64,000 bases of DNA from Bacteroidaceae bacterium (GTDB taxonomy: Bacteria; Bacteroidota; Bacteroidia; Bacteroidales; Bacteroidaceae). Under the pieces are notes generated by a model, which made no database searches, had not been told where the DNA came from, and saw only the letters and a program-made list of their open reading frames with translations. How positions within the stretch are numbered: the stretch's first letter is position 1; every line of letters begins with the position of its first letter. This document shows, piece after piece, positions 36,041 to 46,622 of this stretch. A program made the translations under genes and the position numbers. Location: positions 204,696 to 268,695 of the forward strand of contig CABIVS010000008.1 of the NCBI GenBank assembly GCA_902362375.1. Direction: 5' to 3'.

Positions 36041-38473
36041 ATGAAAGAACAAACAAATTATGACTATGAAAAATACGTTCAGATAGCACAAATGGCCAAA
36101 ATGGGATGGTGGGAGTCAGATTTGAAGAATCAAGAATATATCTGCTCTGACTTTATTGTAGACTTACTCGGTCTTAAAAGTAACCGTATCAGTTTCACCG
36201 AATTCCATCAAAGAATACGTGAAGACCATCGGCTACGTCTTAAAAACGAATACCTGTCCTTATCCAATTTACAGACTTACGAACAAATGTTTCCTATCCG
36301 GGCAAAAGACGGAGAAATTTGGGTGTACTCCAAAATCAGTTTCCAGAAGCCTGATAAAGAGGGATACAGGAATATGACCGGCTTTCTACAATATATTGAC
36401 AGACCTATCGATAATTCAAATGGAAACATTGATTTCCTTCAAGTCAGCAGTTTGCTCTATCAGCAGAATAATATTTCATATTCATTGCTTGCGTTTCTGC
36501 AATGTGATGATGTGACTCAAGTGATTAACGAGACATTAGGAGATCTCCTCAAACAGTTTCAGGGTGATCGTATTTATATCTTCGAAATAAACAGAAAAAA
36601 ACAACGCCAGGACTGTACTTATGAAGCCACAGCCGAAGGCATCTCCAAAGAACAGGATTTCTTAAGTAATATCCCTTGGGACCCGTCTACTTGGTGGAAT
36701 CATCAGATAGCCGAAAGAAGGGCAATTATCCTGAACACTCTGGATGACATGCCAAAAGAAGCAGAAGAATATCGCCGTACATTAGAAATGCAGGATATTA
36801 AATCACTGATGGTAGTCCCTTTAATATCCAAAGAAGAAGTATGGGGCTACATGGGAATCGATATGGTAAGAACACAACGAAGCTGGAGCAATGTGGATTA
36901 TCAATGCTTCTCCTTCCTCGCAAATATTATCAGTATTTGCATCGGATTACGGAAATCGGAGTTGCAGGCCAAAGAAGATCGTATTGCTTTGGACAACAGC
37001 GAAAAGATATTGAGAAACATCTACAAGAATCTTCCGGCAGGTGTCGAACTTTACGATAAAGACGGTTATCTGGTAGACATCAATGATAAAGAACTTGAAA
37101 TATTTGGTTTATCTGACAAAAATGAGGCCTTAGGAGTCAACTTGTTCAACAATCCTAATATTCCTTCAGAGATAAAAGAAAAATTGAAAGCTAAAGAAGA
37201 TGTAAATTTCTCCATCAATTATGATTTCTCAAAAATAAATCGATATGTAGACACTCATAGGGAAGGGATTATCAATCTTACCACTAAAGTTACCGCTCTC
37301 TATGATTCTCAAAACCGATTTATCAACTATCTGTTTATCAATATAGATACGACAGAGACAACCAATGCATACACCAAGATACAGGAATTTGAGAATCTGT
37401 TTCTTCTGATCGGTGATTATGCCAAGGTAGGGTTTGCCCATTTCAATGTACTGACAAGAGACGGGTATGCCCAAGATACATGGTACAGGAATTTGGGAGA
37501 AAAGGAAGGTATTCCCATGCCACAGGTTATCGGAGTATATGCTCATGTGGTTCCTGAAGATCAGGCGGTTCTGAAGAACTTTGTGCGCGAAGTGAAAGAA
37601 GGAAAAGCAACCAGTTTGCGCAAAGAAGTTCGTGTCTGCAGGGAAAATGGCAAATATACATGGACCAGCATTAATGTAATGGTTAGAGATTATCGTCCCC
37701 AAGACGGCGTCATTGAGATGCTATGTATCAATTACGACATCACGCCTTTGAAAGAGACTGAACAGAAATTGATTATTGCCCGCGATAAAGCAGAAGAACT
37801 GGATCGCCTGAAGTCGGCTTTTCTGGCCAATATGAGTCATGAGATTCGTACTCCTCTCAATGCTATTGTTGGCTTTTCCAGCCTTCTGGCAGAAACGGAC
37901 AGCAGAAGCGAACGGCAGGAATATATCAAAATCGTACAAGAGAATAATGAACTTCTTTTGCAACTGATATCGGACATTCTCGATCTTTCGAAAATTGAAG
38001 CTGGAACATTTAATTTTGTATATACCAATGTAGATGTAAACGAGACTTGTTCTGAAATCATCAAATCAATGGGTATGAAAGTGGGTAAAGGCGTTGAACT
38101 GATTTTTGAGGAGATACTGCCGGAATGTTATATTTATACGGATAAGAATAGATTCACCCAAGTAATCAGTAACTTTATAAATAATGCATTAAAGTTCACC
38201 CAGCAAGGCAGTATCACCCTGGGATATGAACAAGTATCTCATCAGAAAATAAAATTCTATGTGCGCGACACCGGAATGGGAATACCGGAAGAAAAGCAAA
38301 AGAGCGTATTTGAACGTTTTGTGAAGCTGAATACTTTTGTTCAGGGTACAGGTTTGGGACTTTCTATTTGCAAAAGCATCGTCTCTCAAATGGGAGGAGA
38401 AATTGGCGTGGATTCGACCGAAGGAGTAGGCTCCTGCTTCTGGTTTACACACCCGTACCACGCTGATGACTAG
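36041..38473 (+). CDS. Soluble PAS/GAF sensor histidine kinase, orphan
   Basis: An 810-residue kinase with no signal peptide or membrane span. Domain order: PAS-like (about 10-118), GAF (about 135-305), PAS (about 325-440), PAS with PAC (about 450-575), HisKA with phosphoacceptor H600 in [10 protein letters not shown], and HATPase (about 650-808) with [20 protein letters not shown] and GTGLGLSI. No receiver domain is fused and no regulator gene lies next to it. It is on the opposite strand between two RG-II operons. It probably senses a cytoplasmic or redox signal; a role in pectin control is not shown by the sequence. Confidence 0.92.
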   Translation: MKEQTNYDYEKYVQIAQMAKMGWWESDLKNQEYICSDFIVDLLGLKSNRISFTEFHQRIREDHRLRLKNEYLSLSNLQTYEQMFPIRAKDGEIWVYSKISFQKPDKEGYRNMTGFLQYIDRPIDNSNGNIDFLQVSSLLYQQNNISYSLLAFLQCDDVTQVINETLGDLLKQFQGDRIYIFEINRKKQRQDCTYEATAEGISKEQDFLSNIPWDPSTWWNHQIAERRAIILNTLDDMPKEAEEYRRTLEMQDIKSLMVVPLISKEEVWGYMGIDMVRTQRSWSNVDYQCFSFLANIISICIGLRKSELQAKEDRIALDNSEKILRNIYKNLPAGVELYDKDGYLVDINDKELEIFGLSDKNEALGVNLFNNPNIPSEIKEKLKAKEDVNFSINYDFSKINRYVDTHREGIINLTTKVTALYDSQNRFINYLFINIDTTETTNAYTKIQEFENLFLLIGDYAKVGFAHFNVLTRDGYAQDTWYRNLGEKEGIPMPQVIGVYAHVVPEDQAVLKNFVREVKEGKATSLRKEVRVCRENGKYTWTSINVMVRDYRPQDGVIEMLCINYDITPLKETEQKLIIARDKAEELDRLKSAFLANMSHEIRTPLNAIVGFSSLLAETDSRSERQEYIKIVQENNELLLQLISDILDLSKIEAGTFNFVYTNVDVNETCSEIIKSMGMKVGKGVELIFEEILPECYIYTDKNRFTQVISNFINNALKFTQQGSITLGYEQVSHQKIKFYVRDTGMGIPEEKQKSVFERFVKLNTFVQGTGLGLSICKSIVSQMGGEIGVDSTEGVGSCFWFTHPYHADD

Positions 38474-38626
38474 ACTGACTATCTGTATTAGTATATGGAA
38501 CAATCTTGTTTTGCATTCTTCGGATTTTGTTTATTTGTTTCCAAAAGAACAAAAAGTGTATTACTTGCTGCTATCTTTATAAAGAGCAAATGTAGCAAAT
38601 AACTTAGAAAACCTAAATGTATTTAC

Positions 38627-38684
38627 GAAAAAAGTCCCTGATTAACAATCTCCACTATAAAAGAGGATCCGTTAATCAAGGACT
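38627..38684 (-). terminator. Terminator at the end of RG-II operon 3
   Basis: On the minus strand AGTCCTTGATTAAC pairs with GTTAATCAGGGACT (one mismatch) around a 24-base loop and is followed by six T. The rest of 38474-38709 shows no gene. Confidence 0.8.
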
Positions 38685-38709
38685 ACTCCACTAACTAATT
38701 AACAATGAA

Positions 38710-40914
38710 TTATAAATGATAGGTAACAATTCTTTCTTCGGGTGAATCAATCCAGAGACGCCACACTCCTTCCGATACTTTCTCCGGTGTTCCGATATTT
38801 GCTTTGGGCGGACGACGACTATTGATTGTCAGATAGCCTTTTCCTTCTGTTGCTTTCACTTTCATCATTTTGCCATTCATATAGATATGGATATCGCCAT
38901 TTGGAGTGGGTACAGTACCCTCCATCCATTTCAGTCCTCCCAATACAGGAGCGATAGTAAACTCCTTATATCCTTCTTTCACTGGTTTCACACCCAAATA
39001 ATATTTGCCGAGCAGATAGATAGGACTTGCTCCCCAGGCATGACACAGACTCTTGCCATAAGGACGGCCGTACATGGCAAGATGTTGCGTTCCAGTTTCT
39101 TCAGGGTTGTATTTTTCCCAGAAAGAGGTAGCACCCTCCTTCAACAGACCGCCCCAATAAGCTTTCATTTCCTTCATGACAGCCTCCTGTTCACCCAGAG
39201 CACAAAGAGCTTCCAATTCATAAAAACGCATATAAGGCGTTGTGATTTTCAGAATGCTGTCATTCAGAAGAACAGAGTTCTTGATGGCTTGCTGCTTATC
39301 TGCGTTCAGATACTGGAAGAATACAGAAAACATATTGGCATAACGCGTCACAGCATCACTTTGCTGACCATTCACACGATTATGTACAAATGCCTGTTTT
39401 TGATTGTTCCAGAAAGTAGGTTCTAACTTTGCTTTCAGAGCAGCAGCCAGCTTCTCATACTTCTGCTTCCCAATCTCATCCCCGACTAAATCAGCACACA
39501 AAGCCATTGTTTCCAGACTTCTGCAAAATAAAACTTGCTCAAAAGAAAGTTCTCCTTTTTTATCCAGATAGCCGTCCGCCCAGTCCACAAATACCCAATC
39601 ACCGGTCATACCTTCCACCATACCATTTTTATTTGTACGTCCCAATACATAATCCATCATCGTTTGCATACGTGGATACAGTTGGTTGACAAAGTGGCGG
39701 TCGCCACTATACATATAATAATCATATACGCTAAGGAACCAATAGAAAGTATAGTCCATGATCGTATTGCTGTGGCTGGTCACAGGATCTTTGCCACGAA
39801 GCAGCCAGATTGTACGTTTCACGGATTCAATATCGAAGAAAAGATAATAATTCATCAGATAACTTTGGATAGCATCACCACTCCATACCCAGCGGTCACG
39901 TTTGATACCGTCAATAAAGAACTCGCGCGTAGTGAGATGCATAGTATAAGCCCCCACTTCCCAGATACGGTTCAATTCTTCATCATTGCAACGGAAACTT
40001 CCACGATACTCTTCAGGAAGATATTCATATTGCATGGATACTTCTCCTATTTGTACACCCGGTTCGTGGGTAACGTAGACATATCGAAAAGCTTTACTGT
40101 TCTCCAACGTATATTCGTTATCAGAATTATTTAAAGGAGAAGTGCTGCGGATGGCGAGGTCAGTCACTTGTCCCGGCTCTAACAACAGTTTGTCCAAAGT
40201 TTCACAATATGCTTTATCCTTTGCTTCTTCCGGACTTTCACCATAATAAATCTCTATTTTTCCTTTTCCGGAAAGATTCTTCAATGTGATGAATCCGAAT
40301 GTCTCTTTTCCAAAATCATAAAGAATACCTCCTTCAGCCTGTTCTGTCTTCGCAACAGGTTGCTGCGGTTCACGCATCAGACTGAATTGGGAAGGAAGTT
40401 GGGTAGCCTCGTCAAAGTTCCAACATCCGGCATCCATATAGATCGTAGCAGATGTGTCACTGGCTTTTCCGCTCTCATCAATCCATTCTTTATCTTCGTA
40501 AGTCACTCGCCAGGAGGAATCAGAATTCACCGTCTTCCCTTTCACATAAATAGTGGGAGGAGTAGCCTGATTCCAGACTTTGATGTTCAAGCTATGTTTA
40601 CCGGCAGGAAGAGTCATCGTCTCCGGCATACCGAATTGAAGCTTTCCATCCAGCTTGACATTATACTTTCCTTCCGCAGCAATAAAGATCTCTTCCGGCT
40701 CGGAAAGATTCAGTTGCTTGCTGAACTCTACGACTACATAATGACTGTCCGTTTTCCAGAAAGGAGGGAAAAATGCCCCCCGTTCCGTACGACGGTTGTT
40801 CATTTGATTTCCCAGCCAGATTTCATAATCTCCCGGATACCAGATCCAGGTCTGGGCAAATGTGCTGCTTGCCAAAGACAAGGCACTAAGCAATATCATA
40901 TATTTCTTTTTCAT
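38710..40914 (-). CDS. GH78 alpha-L-rhamnosidase
   Basis: A 734-residue secreted enzyme (signal peptide about 1-20). It has N-terminal beta-sandwich domains (about 25-330) and the (alpha/alpha)6 barrel of GH78 (about 335-640), with the hallmark DGIKRDRWVWSGDA, the segment GDWVFVDWADG and CHAWGASPIYLLGKYY, and a C-terminal beta domain. It matches BT1001, an RG-II rhamnosidase, in position and size. It is the third gene of operon 3, 118 bp after GH141, and that gap holds a palindrome that may be regulatory. Confidence 0.9.
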   Translation of the reverse strand: MKKKYMILLSALSLASSTFAQTWIWYPGDYEIWLGNQMNNRRTERGAFFPPFWKTDSHYVVVEFSKQLNLSEPEEIFIAAEGKYNVKLDGKLQFGMPETMTLPAGKHSLNIKVWNQATPPTIYVKGKTVNSDSSWRVTYEDKEWIDESGKASDTSATIYMDAGCWNFDEATQLPSQFSLMREPQQPVAKTEQAEGGILYDFGKETFGFITLKNLSGKGKIEIYYGESPEEAKDKAYCETLDKLLLEPGQVTDLAIRSTSPLNNSDNEYTLENSKAFRYVYVTHEPGVQIGEVSMQYEYLPEEYRGSFRCNDEELNRIWEVGAYTMHLTTREFFIDGIKRDRWVWSGDAIQSYLMNYYLFFDIESVKRTIWLLRGKDPVTSHSNTIMDYTFYWFLSVYDYYMYSGDRHFVNQLYPRMQTMMDYVLGRTNKNGMVEGMTGDWVFVDWADGYLDKKGELSFEQVLFCRSLETMALCADLVGDEIGKQKYEKLAAALKAKLEPTFWNNQKQAFVHNRVNGQQSDAVTRYANMFSVFFQYLNADKQQAIKNSVLLNDSILKITTPYMRFYELEALCALGEQEAVMKEMKAYWGGLLKEGATSFWEKYNPEETGTQHLAMYGRPYGKSLCHAWGASPIYLLGKYYLGVKPVKEGYKEFTIAPVLGGLKWMEGTVPTPNGDIHIYMNGKMMKVKATEGKGYLTINSRRPPKANIGTPEKVSEGVWRLWIDSPEERIVTYHL

Positions 40915-40954
40915 TATTCTTACTATTATTAACTGACTGTGTTATAAGAAACAA

Positions 40955-41000
40955 TTCGTTCTACAATAGTTGATGTTTCGTTCCACATCTGTGGAACGAA
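40955..41000. promoter_or_regulatory. Perfect 11-bp palindrome with an extra direct half-site
   Basis: TTCGTTCCACA and TGTGGAACGAA (40977-41000, 2-bp spacer) are a perfect inverted repeat. A further half-site, TTCGTTCTACA, starts at 40955, 22 bp (two helical turns) away. It lies between the GH141 stop and the GH78 start. No T-run follows on the minus strand, so an operator or RNA-processing hairpin is more likely than a terminator. Confidence 0.6.
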
Positions 41001-41032
41001 CCGCATATTGCAGTTAAATGATTTACCAATCA

Positions 41033-42898
41033 CTATCGAATATTCAGCAAATCCTTGTATTCTGCTTCCAATCCTGCACGTTCACGAATAGCATCATCCA
41101 CATTCGGACCATTATTCTCCCATACATTTCCGGGACCATTGGCATTTTGCAGATACTTCTCTCCCTCCGTCCAATTGTCACGAACAGTGATGAAAGAAGA
41201 ACCCTCATCCGTATAAAGATAGAACCAATGATTAGGATCGTGCACGTAACCCGGTTTATAGATACTATGCACACAATTCTCCGTTACATAGCTTTTGGGC
41301 TGTGAACCGAGCGTGTAAACACCCGCTACATCATACATGTGTTTCGCATAATGATGAATCAGATTTGCATGAACTCTGTTATTACGCATACAATTCACAG
41401 TTTGTGTCCATCCCCAACCAAGACTGATGCCACTATAAGGAACTTCACTGATTTCATTATGCTCGATATTAATATCACTCACATACCCCGCAGCAATGGC
41501 GAGACATCCCCAGTCCTCAATCCCAACTTCCGTGAAATAGCAATTATTGATTTGCTGGTGTGTGCATACTTCCCGGCGGTCAGCAGGATCATAAGGCAAA
41601 TGCGTTTCGTGAGCAACCGGAGAAAAGCTACCGGCCAGCAAACCATTTCCTGCAATATCGCGAAAGAAACAACCACGAACAATACCACCCTGCACCGCTT
41701 CCTCATAATCCAGTCCGGTAGAACCCAAATGTTCAAATCGGCAACGCTCAAAATCAATCTGCCTGGCAGCAGCTATCCGGACAGCAGCCGCAGGACGACC
41801 CAACCATCCTTGATTATCCAACGGATGATTCAGATAATCCCGTTGCATCTTCGGATCAATCCGGTACCCATCCGTCAGATACATACCTGCCTGAAGAGGC
41901 ACATGTCCTTTCTCTGACGGACGCATCCACGTAGTATAAGAAAAAGTAATTTTCTCAAAACGAATATGACACACAGGACGATCCAAAGTACCTTCTACCT
42001 GCACTAACGTCTCAACGGCGGGTACCATCACTTCCGCCTCCTGCATCTTCTCTCCTTCCCGTGGATAATAATACACTTTGCGGGCATCTATATCGTGATA
42101 CCATTCACCCGGTACATCCAATAGCTCACGGGCATTCGTCAGATAGAAAGCAGAATTATGTCCGTCCGTCGTCACCATTGGACGCGGCCAAGGATGTTCA
42201 AACTGAATCCGGCTTTCCGGCTGATGGAAACGTACTGCCGCACTATCTCCCTGCACCTCAATAGACCGAATCCGAAGATTGGCCACACACCACATCTGAT
42301 GGATTACCATTTCGGCATATTCAGCCTTCATTTTTCCCTTATGATCCATAAGTCTGCGCACCGCAACTGCAGGAACATAAAGAATTTCATTCTTTTCATC
42401 CACGCTGCAAATACGGTTCATCTTTTCGAAATCCTTTACATCACGGGCACGGACACCCTTTTCTCCATTCACCCACAACTGACGAAAATCCAATGGACGC
42501 CCATTAAATGTCGGCACATCTGCCACCCAGAGCTTTCCTTGTCTCTTCCAATTCTTAATACGGATTCCTCCACTCAATACTACCTTTTCATCGACTGCCG
42601 AACGGATCACCGTTGGTGATTCCTTTGTCCCACTATCTTCCGGACGGATAAAAACCGGCTCATACAGAGCATACATTCCACCCTCCATATAAACAGTGAT
42701 TCCTCCCTGCACACGGTCATCTTCCGTCCTCCGCCACTCACGCGCCTGCCGTAAAGCAGCAGTCAGCGTTGCTTTGGGAGACTGACGGGTTCCATCATTC
42801 AAGTCATTACCTTTGGGAGAAACCCATATCTCACCAGACCATAACCAATGACTGCACAAAATACATATAGCCGTTAAAAATAACTTTCTCATCCTCAT
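41033..42898 (-). CDS. GH141 parallel beta-helix alpha-L-fucosidase family protein
   Basis: A 621-residue secreted protein (signal about 1-22) that begins with the pectate-lyase-like IWVSPKGNDLNDGT and continues as a right-handed parallel beta-helix (repeats such as IRFEKITFSY, IDFERCRFEHLGSTG, NNCYFTEVG, INIEHNEISEVPYSGIS). By synteny it is the counterpart of BT1002, the GH141 alpha-L-fucosidase that acts on RG-II chain A. I did not pin down catalytic residues. It follows the GH127 gene by 22 bp. Confidence 0.88.
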   Translation of the reverse strand: MRMRKLFLTAICILCSHWLWSGEIWVSPKGNDLNDGTRQSPKATLTAALRQAREWRRTEDDRVQGGITVYMEGGMYALYEPVFIRPEDSGTKESPTVIRSAVDEKVVLSGGIRIKNWKRQGKLWVADVPTFNGRPLDFRQLWVNGEKGVRARDVKDFEKMNRICSVDEKNEILYVPAVAVRRLMDHKGKMKAEYAEMVIHQMWCVANLRIRSIEVQGDSAAVRFHQPESRIQFEHPWPRPMVTTDGHNSAFYLTNARELLDVPGEWYHDIDARKVYYYPREGEKMQEAEVMVPAVETLVQVEGTLDRPVCHIRFEKITFSYTTWMRPSEKGHVPLQAGMYLTDGYRIDPKMQRDYLNHPLDNQGWLGRPAAAVRIAAARQIDFERCRFEHLGSTGLDYEEAVQGGIVRGCFFRDIAGNGLLAGSFSPVAHETHLPYDPADRREVCTHQQINNCYFTEVGIEDWGCLAIAAGYVSDINIEHNEISEVPYSGISLGWGWTQTVNCMRNNRVHANLIHHYAKHMYDVAGVYTLGSQPKSYVTENCVHSIYKPGYVHDPNHWFYLYTDEGSSFITVRDNWTEGEKYLQNANGPGNVWENNGPNVDDAIRERAGLEAEYKDLLNIR

Positions 42899-42920
42899 TT
42901 CTTCATTTCTGTATCATGAT

Positions 42921-45017
42921 TTATCTGGCAAGAGGCATCCATACGGTCATTTCTCCTTTTCCTCTATTTCCCCAAGCATAATAAGGAATCAAACGAATAT
43001 CCACCGTCTTTTCAGCCTGAACTACCGGACGATAAAGTACTCCTTCCCAAGAAGTTGCAGATGCCAGACGCGCTTTACCTTCGAGCGCTACAACCGGACT
43101 GCCTTCAATCGTAATCTTCTTCGGAGTCAATTTTATATCAGCAGGGATCAATACATCATCAATCTTCTCTCCATTCGCTATGTCCATATTTTCCAGACAA
43201 TAAACCAACGGTCCGCGCTTTACGACCACCTGATTACGAATCTCCTCTGCCAACGGATGAGCTTCAAGCAAGCACACAGGCATATCCATTGCCAGTTCCA
43301 CTACATCTCCCTTCTTCCATGCACGATTTACTTCCGCATACGAATTTGCCCTCGCATTGATTTGCAGCGGCTGCCCATTCACCGTAAGCGTAGCCTTTTC
43401 GCACCATTCAGGGATACGTAAGAAAAGCGAGAAACTACCCGCCTTACGAGGAACTTTATTCAACGTTACACGTACATTTCCATCCCAGGGATAATCCGTC
43501 TCCTGCGTCAGAGCTACTTCTCCCTTCTCTTTCCAAGTCGTTGTCAATGTATTTGCTCCATACAGATTACAATAAATCCCTTCCGGACTCAATGTATATG
43601 CATAGTTTTGTGCCTGGCACAGTGTACGCAATGTGTTCGGAGGACAGCAGAAACAACTGATATATTCCGTCCGTTCCTTCGGCCAACGAAGCGTGTAAGG
43701 AAGATCGGCACTGATACGAAGCGGATTCGTGTAGAAATACTTCTTTCCATCCAGACTAATACCGCTCAATACACTATTATAAAGACAAGTCTCCACAAGA
43801 TCGGCATATTTCGCATCTCCTGTCACCTCCAGCATCCGCCAGTTGAACAGCATATTACCGATATTGGCACACGTTTCATTGTGAGCAGTGCTATTCGGCA
43901 ACTGATAGGGACGTCCATAACTCTGATGCACTTTCTGAATACTATCCGGCTCATAACACGTACCATCAGGCGATGTACCATCATAAAGAGCACCGCAAGC
44001 ACCGGTCACATACATTTTCCGGGTCACGATATCATTCCAGATACTAGTCAGATTCTTCATTAATTGCTGCTCACCGGTTTCTGCATATACATCCGCTACT
44101 CCGGCATACAGATAGTTGGCGCGTACGGCATGTCCCATCGCACGATATTGATCGCGGAAAGGAATACGGTCCTGATTATCGTCTGTACCGTTCTCCACCA
44201 TACCACGGATATCAATCAGATTCTTTGAAAGTTCCAGATAACGGGGATTTCCAGTAGCCCGGTACATTTCAACTACCCCCATATAATGAGAGGGACAAAT
44301 AGCATTGCGAGCCAGTTCGGCAGAAGCCGTTTCATAAAAATGACAGAGGAAATCCGTCGCTTTCACAGCAGCATCGAAAAGAGTAGTCTTTCCAGTGGCA
44401 CGACGATGCACAATACCCGCCATCATCAAGTGTCCCAGATTATAAGTCTCAAAGTTCAGCCGATTGGCAAAAGCTCCTTTTTCATTCTCGTCACCTACTT
44501 TCGTTCCAATGACCGTTTGTTTATGCTGATCTCCCAATGCATGAGAGTCAATCCCTTTATTCAGTTCTTCAATAACAACAGGCGTATGTATATAACCGTC
44601 TGCACGCTGGGCTTTTACAACACAAGTAATAAAGTTATCCATTAATTTGTCCAGCTCCGGATCTTTATTAACTGCATAGACAGAAGCCACACCTTCCATC
44701 CATTTATACATATCTCCGTCATGAAATGGAGGTCCCCAATGCTCTCCTTTGCACACCCCGGCAGCAATCTCAAAATTACGGAAACCGTGAGAGATTTCCG
44801 GCGTATTCCAAGTGTTCCACATACTTTGCAGGGAAGTCCGGCTAAATACCTGAAAGCGATCTCCCCAGAATCCATCCGTCCAATGTACTGCACCGATTCC
44901 GGTATTCGCCATCTTCGCAAAACGGCTCTGACTCATATCCGTCAATCCATTGCTTTGCGCAAGTGCTCCCGTAACGGAGGCGGAAGCTAAAAGAAGTAAC
45001 AGTTTTATCTGTTTCAT
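42921..45017 (-). CDS. GH127 glycosidase (aceric acid hydrolase / beta-L-arabinofuranosidase family)
   Basis: A 698-residue secreted enzyme with an (alpha/alpha)6 barrel and C-terminal beta domains. The zinc/nucleophile site of GH127 is complete: E381 and C383 in NETCANIG, and C457-C458 in CFCCPPN, where a Cys acts as nucleophile. By position it matches BT1003, which I recall as removing the rare branched sugar aceric acid from RG-II chain B. It is the first gene of operon 3 with the shared operator 43 bp upstream. Confidence 0.92.
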   Translation of the reverse strand: MKQIKLLLLLASASVTGALAQSNGLTDMSQSRFAKMANTGIGAVHWTDGFWGDRFQVFSRTSLQSMWNTWNTPEISHGFRNFEIAAGVCKGEHWGPPFHDGDMYKWMEGVASVYAVNKDPELDKLMDNFITCVVKAQRADGYIHTPVVIEELNKGIDSHALGDQHKQTVIGTKVGDENEKGAFANRLNFETYNLGHLMMAGIVHRRATGKTTLFDAAVKATDFLCHFYETASAELARNAICPSHYMGVVEMYRATGNPRYLELSKNLIDIRGMVENGTDDNQDRIPFRDQYRAMGHAVRANYLYAGVADVYAETGEQQLMKNLTSIWNDIVTRKMYVTGACGALYDGTSPDGTCYEPDSIQKVHQSYGRPYQLPNSTAHNETCANIGNMLFNWRMLEVTGDAKYADLVETCLYNSVLSGISLDGKKYFYTNPLRISADLPYTLRWPKERTEYISCFCCPPNTLRTLCQAQNYAYTLSPEGIYCNLYGANTLTTTWKEKGEVALTQETDYPWDGNVRVTLNKVPRKAGSFSLFLRIPEWCEKATLTVNGQPLQINARANSYAEVNRAWKKGDVVELAMDMPVCLLEAHPLAEEIRNQVVVKRGPLVYCLENMDIANGEKIDDVLIPADIKLTPKKITIEGSPVVALEGKARLASATSWEGVLYRPVVQAEKTVDIRLIPYYAWGNRGKGEMTVWMPLAR

Positions 45018-45059
45018 TAATATGGATAATTTAAAATTTACACAATATCTTTATAAAAA

Positions 45060-45085
45060 GACGTGATTATCCGTATTTTGTACTC
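45060..45085 (-). promoter_or_regulatory. Shared RG-II operon operator, copy 3
   Basis: On the minus strand GAGTACAAA-N13-CGTC (TT follows), 43 bp upstream of the GH127 start codon. The spacing is identical to copies 1 and 2. Confidence 0.6.
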
Positions 45086-45089
45086 AATA

Positions 45090-45126
45090 AAACAAAAAGC
45101 GAAGATTGCCAAGCAACCCTCGCTTT
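45090..45126 (-). terminator. Terminator after the DUF5131 gene
   Basis: On the minus strand AAAGCGA, GTTGC, TTG, GCAAT and TCGCTTTTTG form a stem with a small internal loop and a T-run. It insulates operon 3 from the gene upstream. Confidence 0.85.
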
Positions 45127-45144
45127 CAGTAAAAAATATCTAAA

Positions 45145-45894
45145 CTAACCTTTTATTTCTTGTTTATCAGGCATATAATTCAATCCTGCCTTCCTCGCCT
45201 GCGAATGTTGAAACTGTCGGGCAATCTTGTATTCATGTCCCTCTTTCAGCAAATAACTCCCAGTCTGCTTGAACCAAAAGCCGACATTCGCATCTATACA
45301 TTGCTGCCGGATATCCAGCACCCACTCATAGTCACACATCCGGGCTTCCTTCCCCGACTCCCCTCCGGCAACCACCTGTTCCACCCAATCTCCCAACTCG
45401 CCTCTGAAATCAATCCGGCTAAGAAGCGGCTCGCAGATAATGATTTTATGTTTAATAGGACTTTCTTTATAAATAGGCAGACGATAATCCACCCTATCCT
45501 GATTCTCCATTGTGCAGCAGATTGTTACGTTCTCATACCCATCACCCCAATCCGGAGGCAGACACTGTTGTAATCGATCGATTCGTTTGGTGATAAAAAG
45601 GAAATGCAAGTCCTGCCGTATCCGCATCATCTCCCATGCTTCGGCACGCCATTCGTCGGCATCTTCTATCAGAAAATCCGAAGTAAAACAAGTATATACC
45701 AGATTTCCCGAAGGTATCTTATACGTACCGTTCTTTTTTCGAAGCAAAGGTAAATCAAACTTCTCCGTCTTTGTCACCACCGAACTGTCTTTTCCATATT
45801 TACCATCCGTCCGATACACATAACAATGGCGGCAGCCCTCACTCAATTTGTGACAGCCGTGCCAGAGATTCCACATTGAAGCCTTTTCACCCAT
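45145..45894 (-). CDS. DUF5131 (phage Gp37/Gp68-type) protein
   Basis: A 249-residue protein of the DUF5131 family, known from phages and bacterial chromosomes. The Cys cluster CHKLSEGCRHCY near residues 14-25 resembles a radical-SAM-type CxxxC/CxxC site, and GGESGKEARMCDYEW and FWFKQTG are family signatures. The biochemical function is not known to me. It stands alone with a -7 element (45908-45915) very close to its ATG and a terminator behind it. It marks the border between pectin operon 3 and the accessory region. Confidence 0.8.
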   Translation of the reverse strand: MGEKASMWNLWHGCHKLSEGCRHCYVYRTDGKYGKDSSVVTKTEKFDLPLLRKKNGTYKIPSGNLVYTCFTSDFLIEDADEWRAEAWEMMRIRQDLHFLFITKRIDRLQQCLPPDWGDGYENVTICCTMENQDRVDYRLPIYKESPIKHKIIICEPLLSRIDFRGELGDWVEQVVAGGESGKEARMCDYEWVLDIRQQCIDANVGFWFKQTGSYLLKEGHEYKIARQFQHSQARKAGLNYMPDKQEIKG

Positions 45895-45907
45895 CTTCTT
45901 TTTTCTT

Positions 45908-45915
45908 CAAAGATA
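45908..45915 (-). promoter_or_regulatory. -7 promoter element of the DUF5131 gene
   Basis: The minus strand reads TATCTTTG, which would put the start of transcription only a few bases before the ATG at 45894. Confidence 0.5.
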
Positions 45916-45937
45916 TATTTAATCTATTATATAACCA

Positions 45938-46023
45938 TAAAAAGAGTGCACCTTATTCTTCAACAGAATAAAGGTGCACCAAAACACAAACAAAACAAAC
46001 AATAGAGCGACCTTCACAGGCAG
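45938..46023 (-). repeat. Duplicated 3' element, copy A (terminator hairpin plus conserved stretch)
   Basis: On the minus strand it runs CTGCCTGTGAAGG, 5 bp, CTATTGTTTGTTTTGTTTGT, then a hairpin (GTGCACC...GGTGCAC, 14-bp stem) and a T-run at 45943-45938. Copy B at 50946-51027 has the same blocks in the same order. It could be a conserved 3' UTR or a small RNA with its own terminator. Confidence 0.75.
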
Positions 46024-46080
46024 CCGATCCACGAGGGATCTTTATCTTAGTCAGCCCATCTTGACGATGGCAGCTTTCTT

Positions 46081-46275
46081 TTACAACGATACTCCTACTG
46101 CCGGCACAAGTGTAGGCAAAAAGCATTCCGTGTATTGCCTTACATGAATCCGGTTTTCCATTTCCTCCCAAAATTCTAATTGCTTATAACGGGTAAAGTA
46201 GCACCCAAAAATCATAAAAGAATGTTTCTTTTTATCGAGAAGCCATTTTGCTAATCGACTATTATATATAATCAT
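46081..46275 (-). pseudogene. Truncated paralogue of the 51919-52320 membrane protein
   Basis: A 64-codon frame (MIIYNSRLAKW..., KKKHSFMIFGCYFTRYKQLE, ECFLPTLVPAVGVSL) aligns along its whole length with residues 1-65 of the 133-residue protein at 51919-52320 and then stops, while the full copy continues with its transmembrane part. The duplicated 3' element (copy A) begins about 60 bp downstream. It is probably a decayed duplicate. It may still be transcribed: a TATCTTTG -7 match lies far upstream at 46585-46592. Confidence 0.65.
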
Positions 46276-46622
46276 TAATCCCTAATATTGTTTGTTAGTT
46301 ACCTTCTGCAAAAGTCCGCATAATCACGAATATGGCAAATTGTATTCATGTCTAAGAGAACAATATCTGTTTACAAACAAGACTAATAGCAAATATTTTA
46401 AATAGCCTGTTTCGATATATGCAAAATTCAAACTCAAAAGCTACCACTTTTACGTTATTCACACATTTAGGGCTACACAATCAATTATCACAATAAAAAA
46501 TTTCGCCCTCATTCTCATTGTATATCCCGATGATGAATATGAATATTATTGAACAATCACTCCATTAAGCCCGATATACCTCTACAAAGATAGTATTATT
46601 CTATATATTTCTATGCAAATCC
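46276..46622. other. AT-rich non-coding gap
   Basis: No gene is seen in this 347-bp stretch. The only signal is a minus-strand TATCTTTG (46585-46592), a -7 match with a TTTG about 23 bp upstream, a spacing longer than usual. Confidence 0.5.

Noticed and set aside
45953..46171. Small proteins sharing an ACEGR motif in the duplicated element (also 50864-51046)
   Set aside because: The peptide similarity follows from conserved DNA; the frames differ elsewhere, lack good starts and overlap terminator hairpins.
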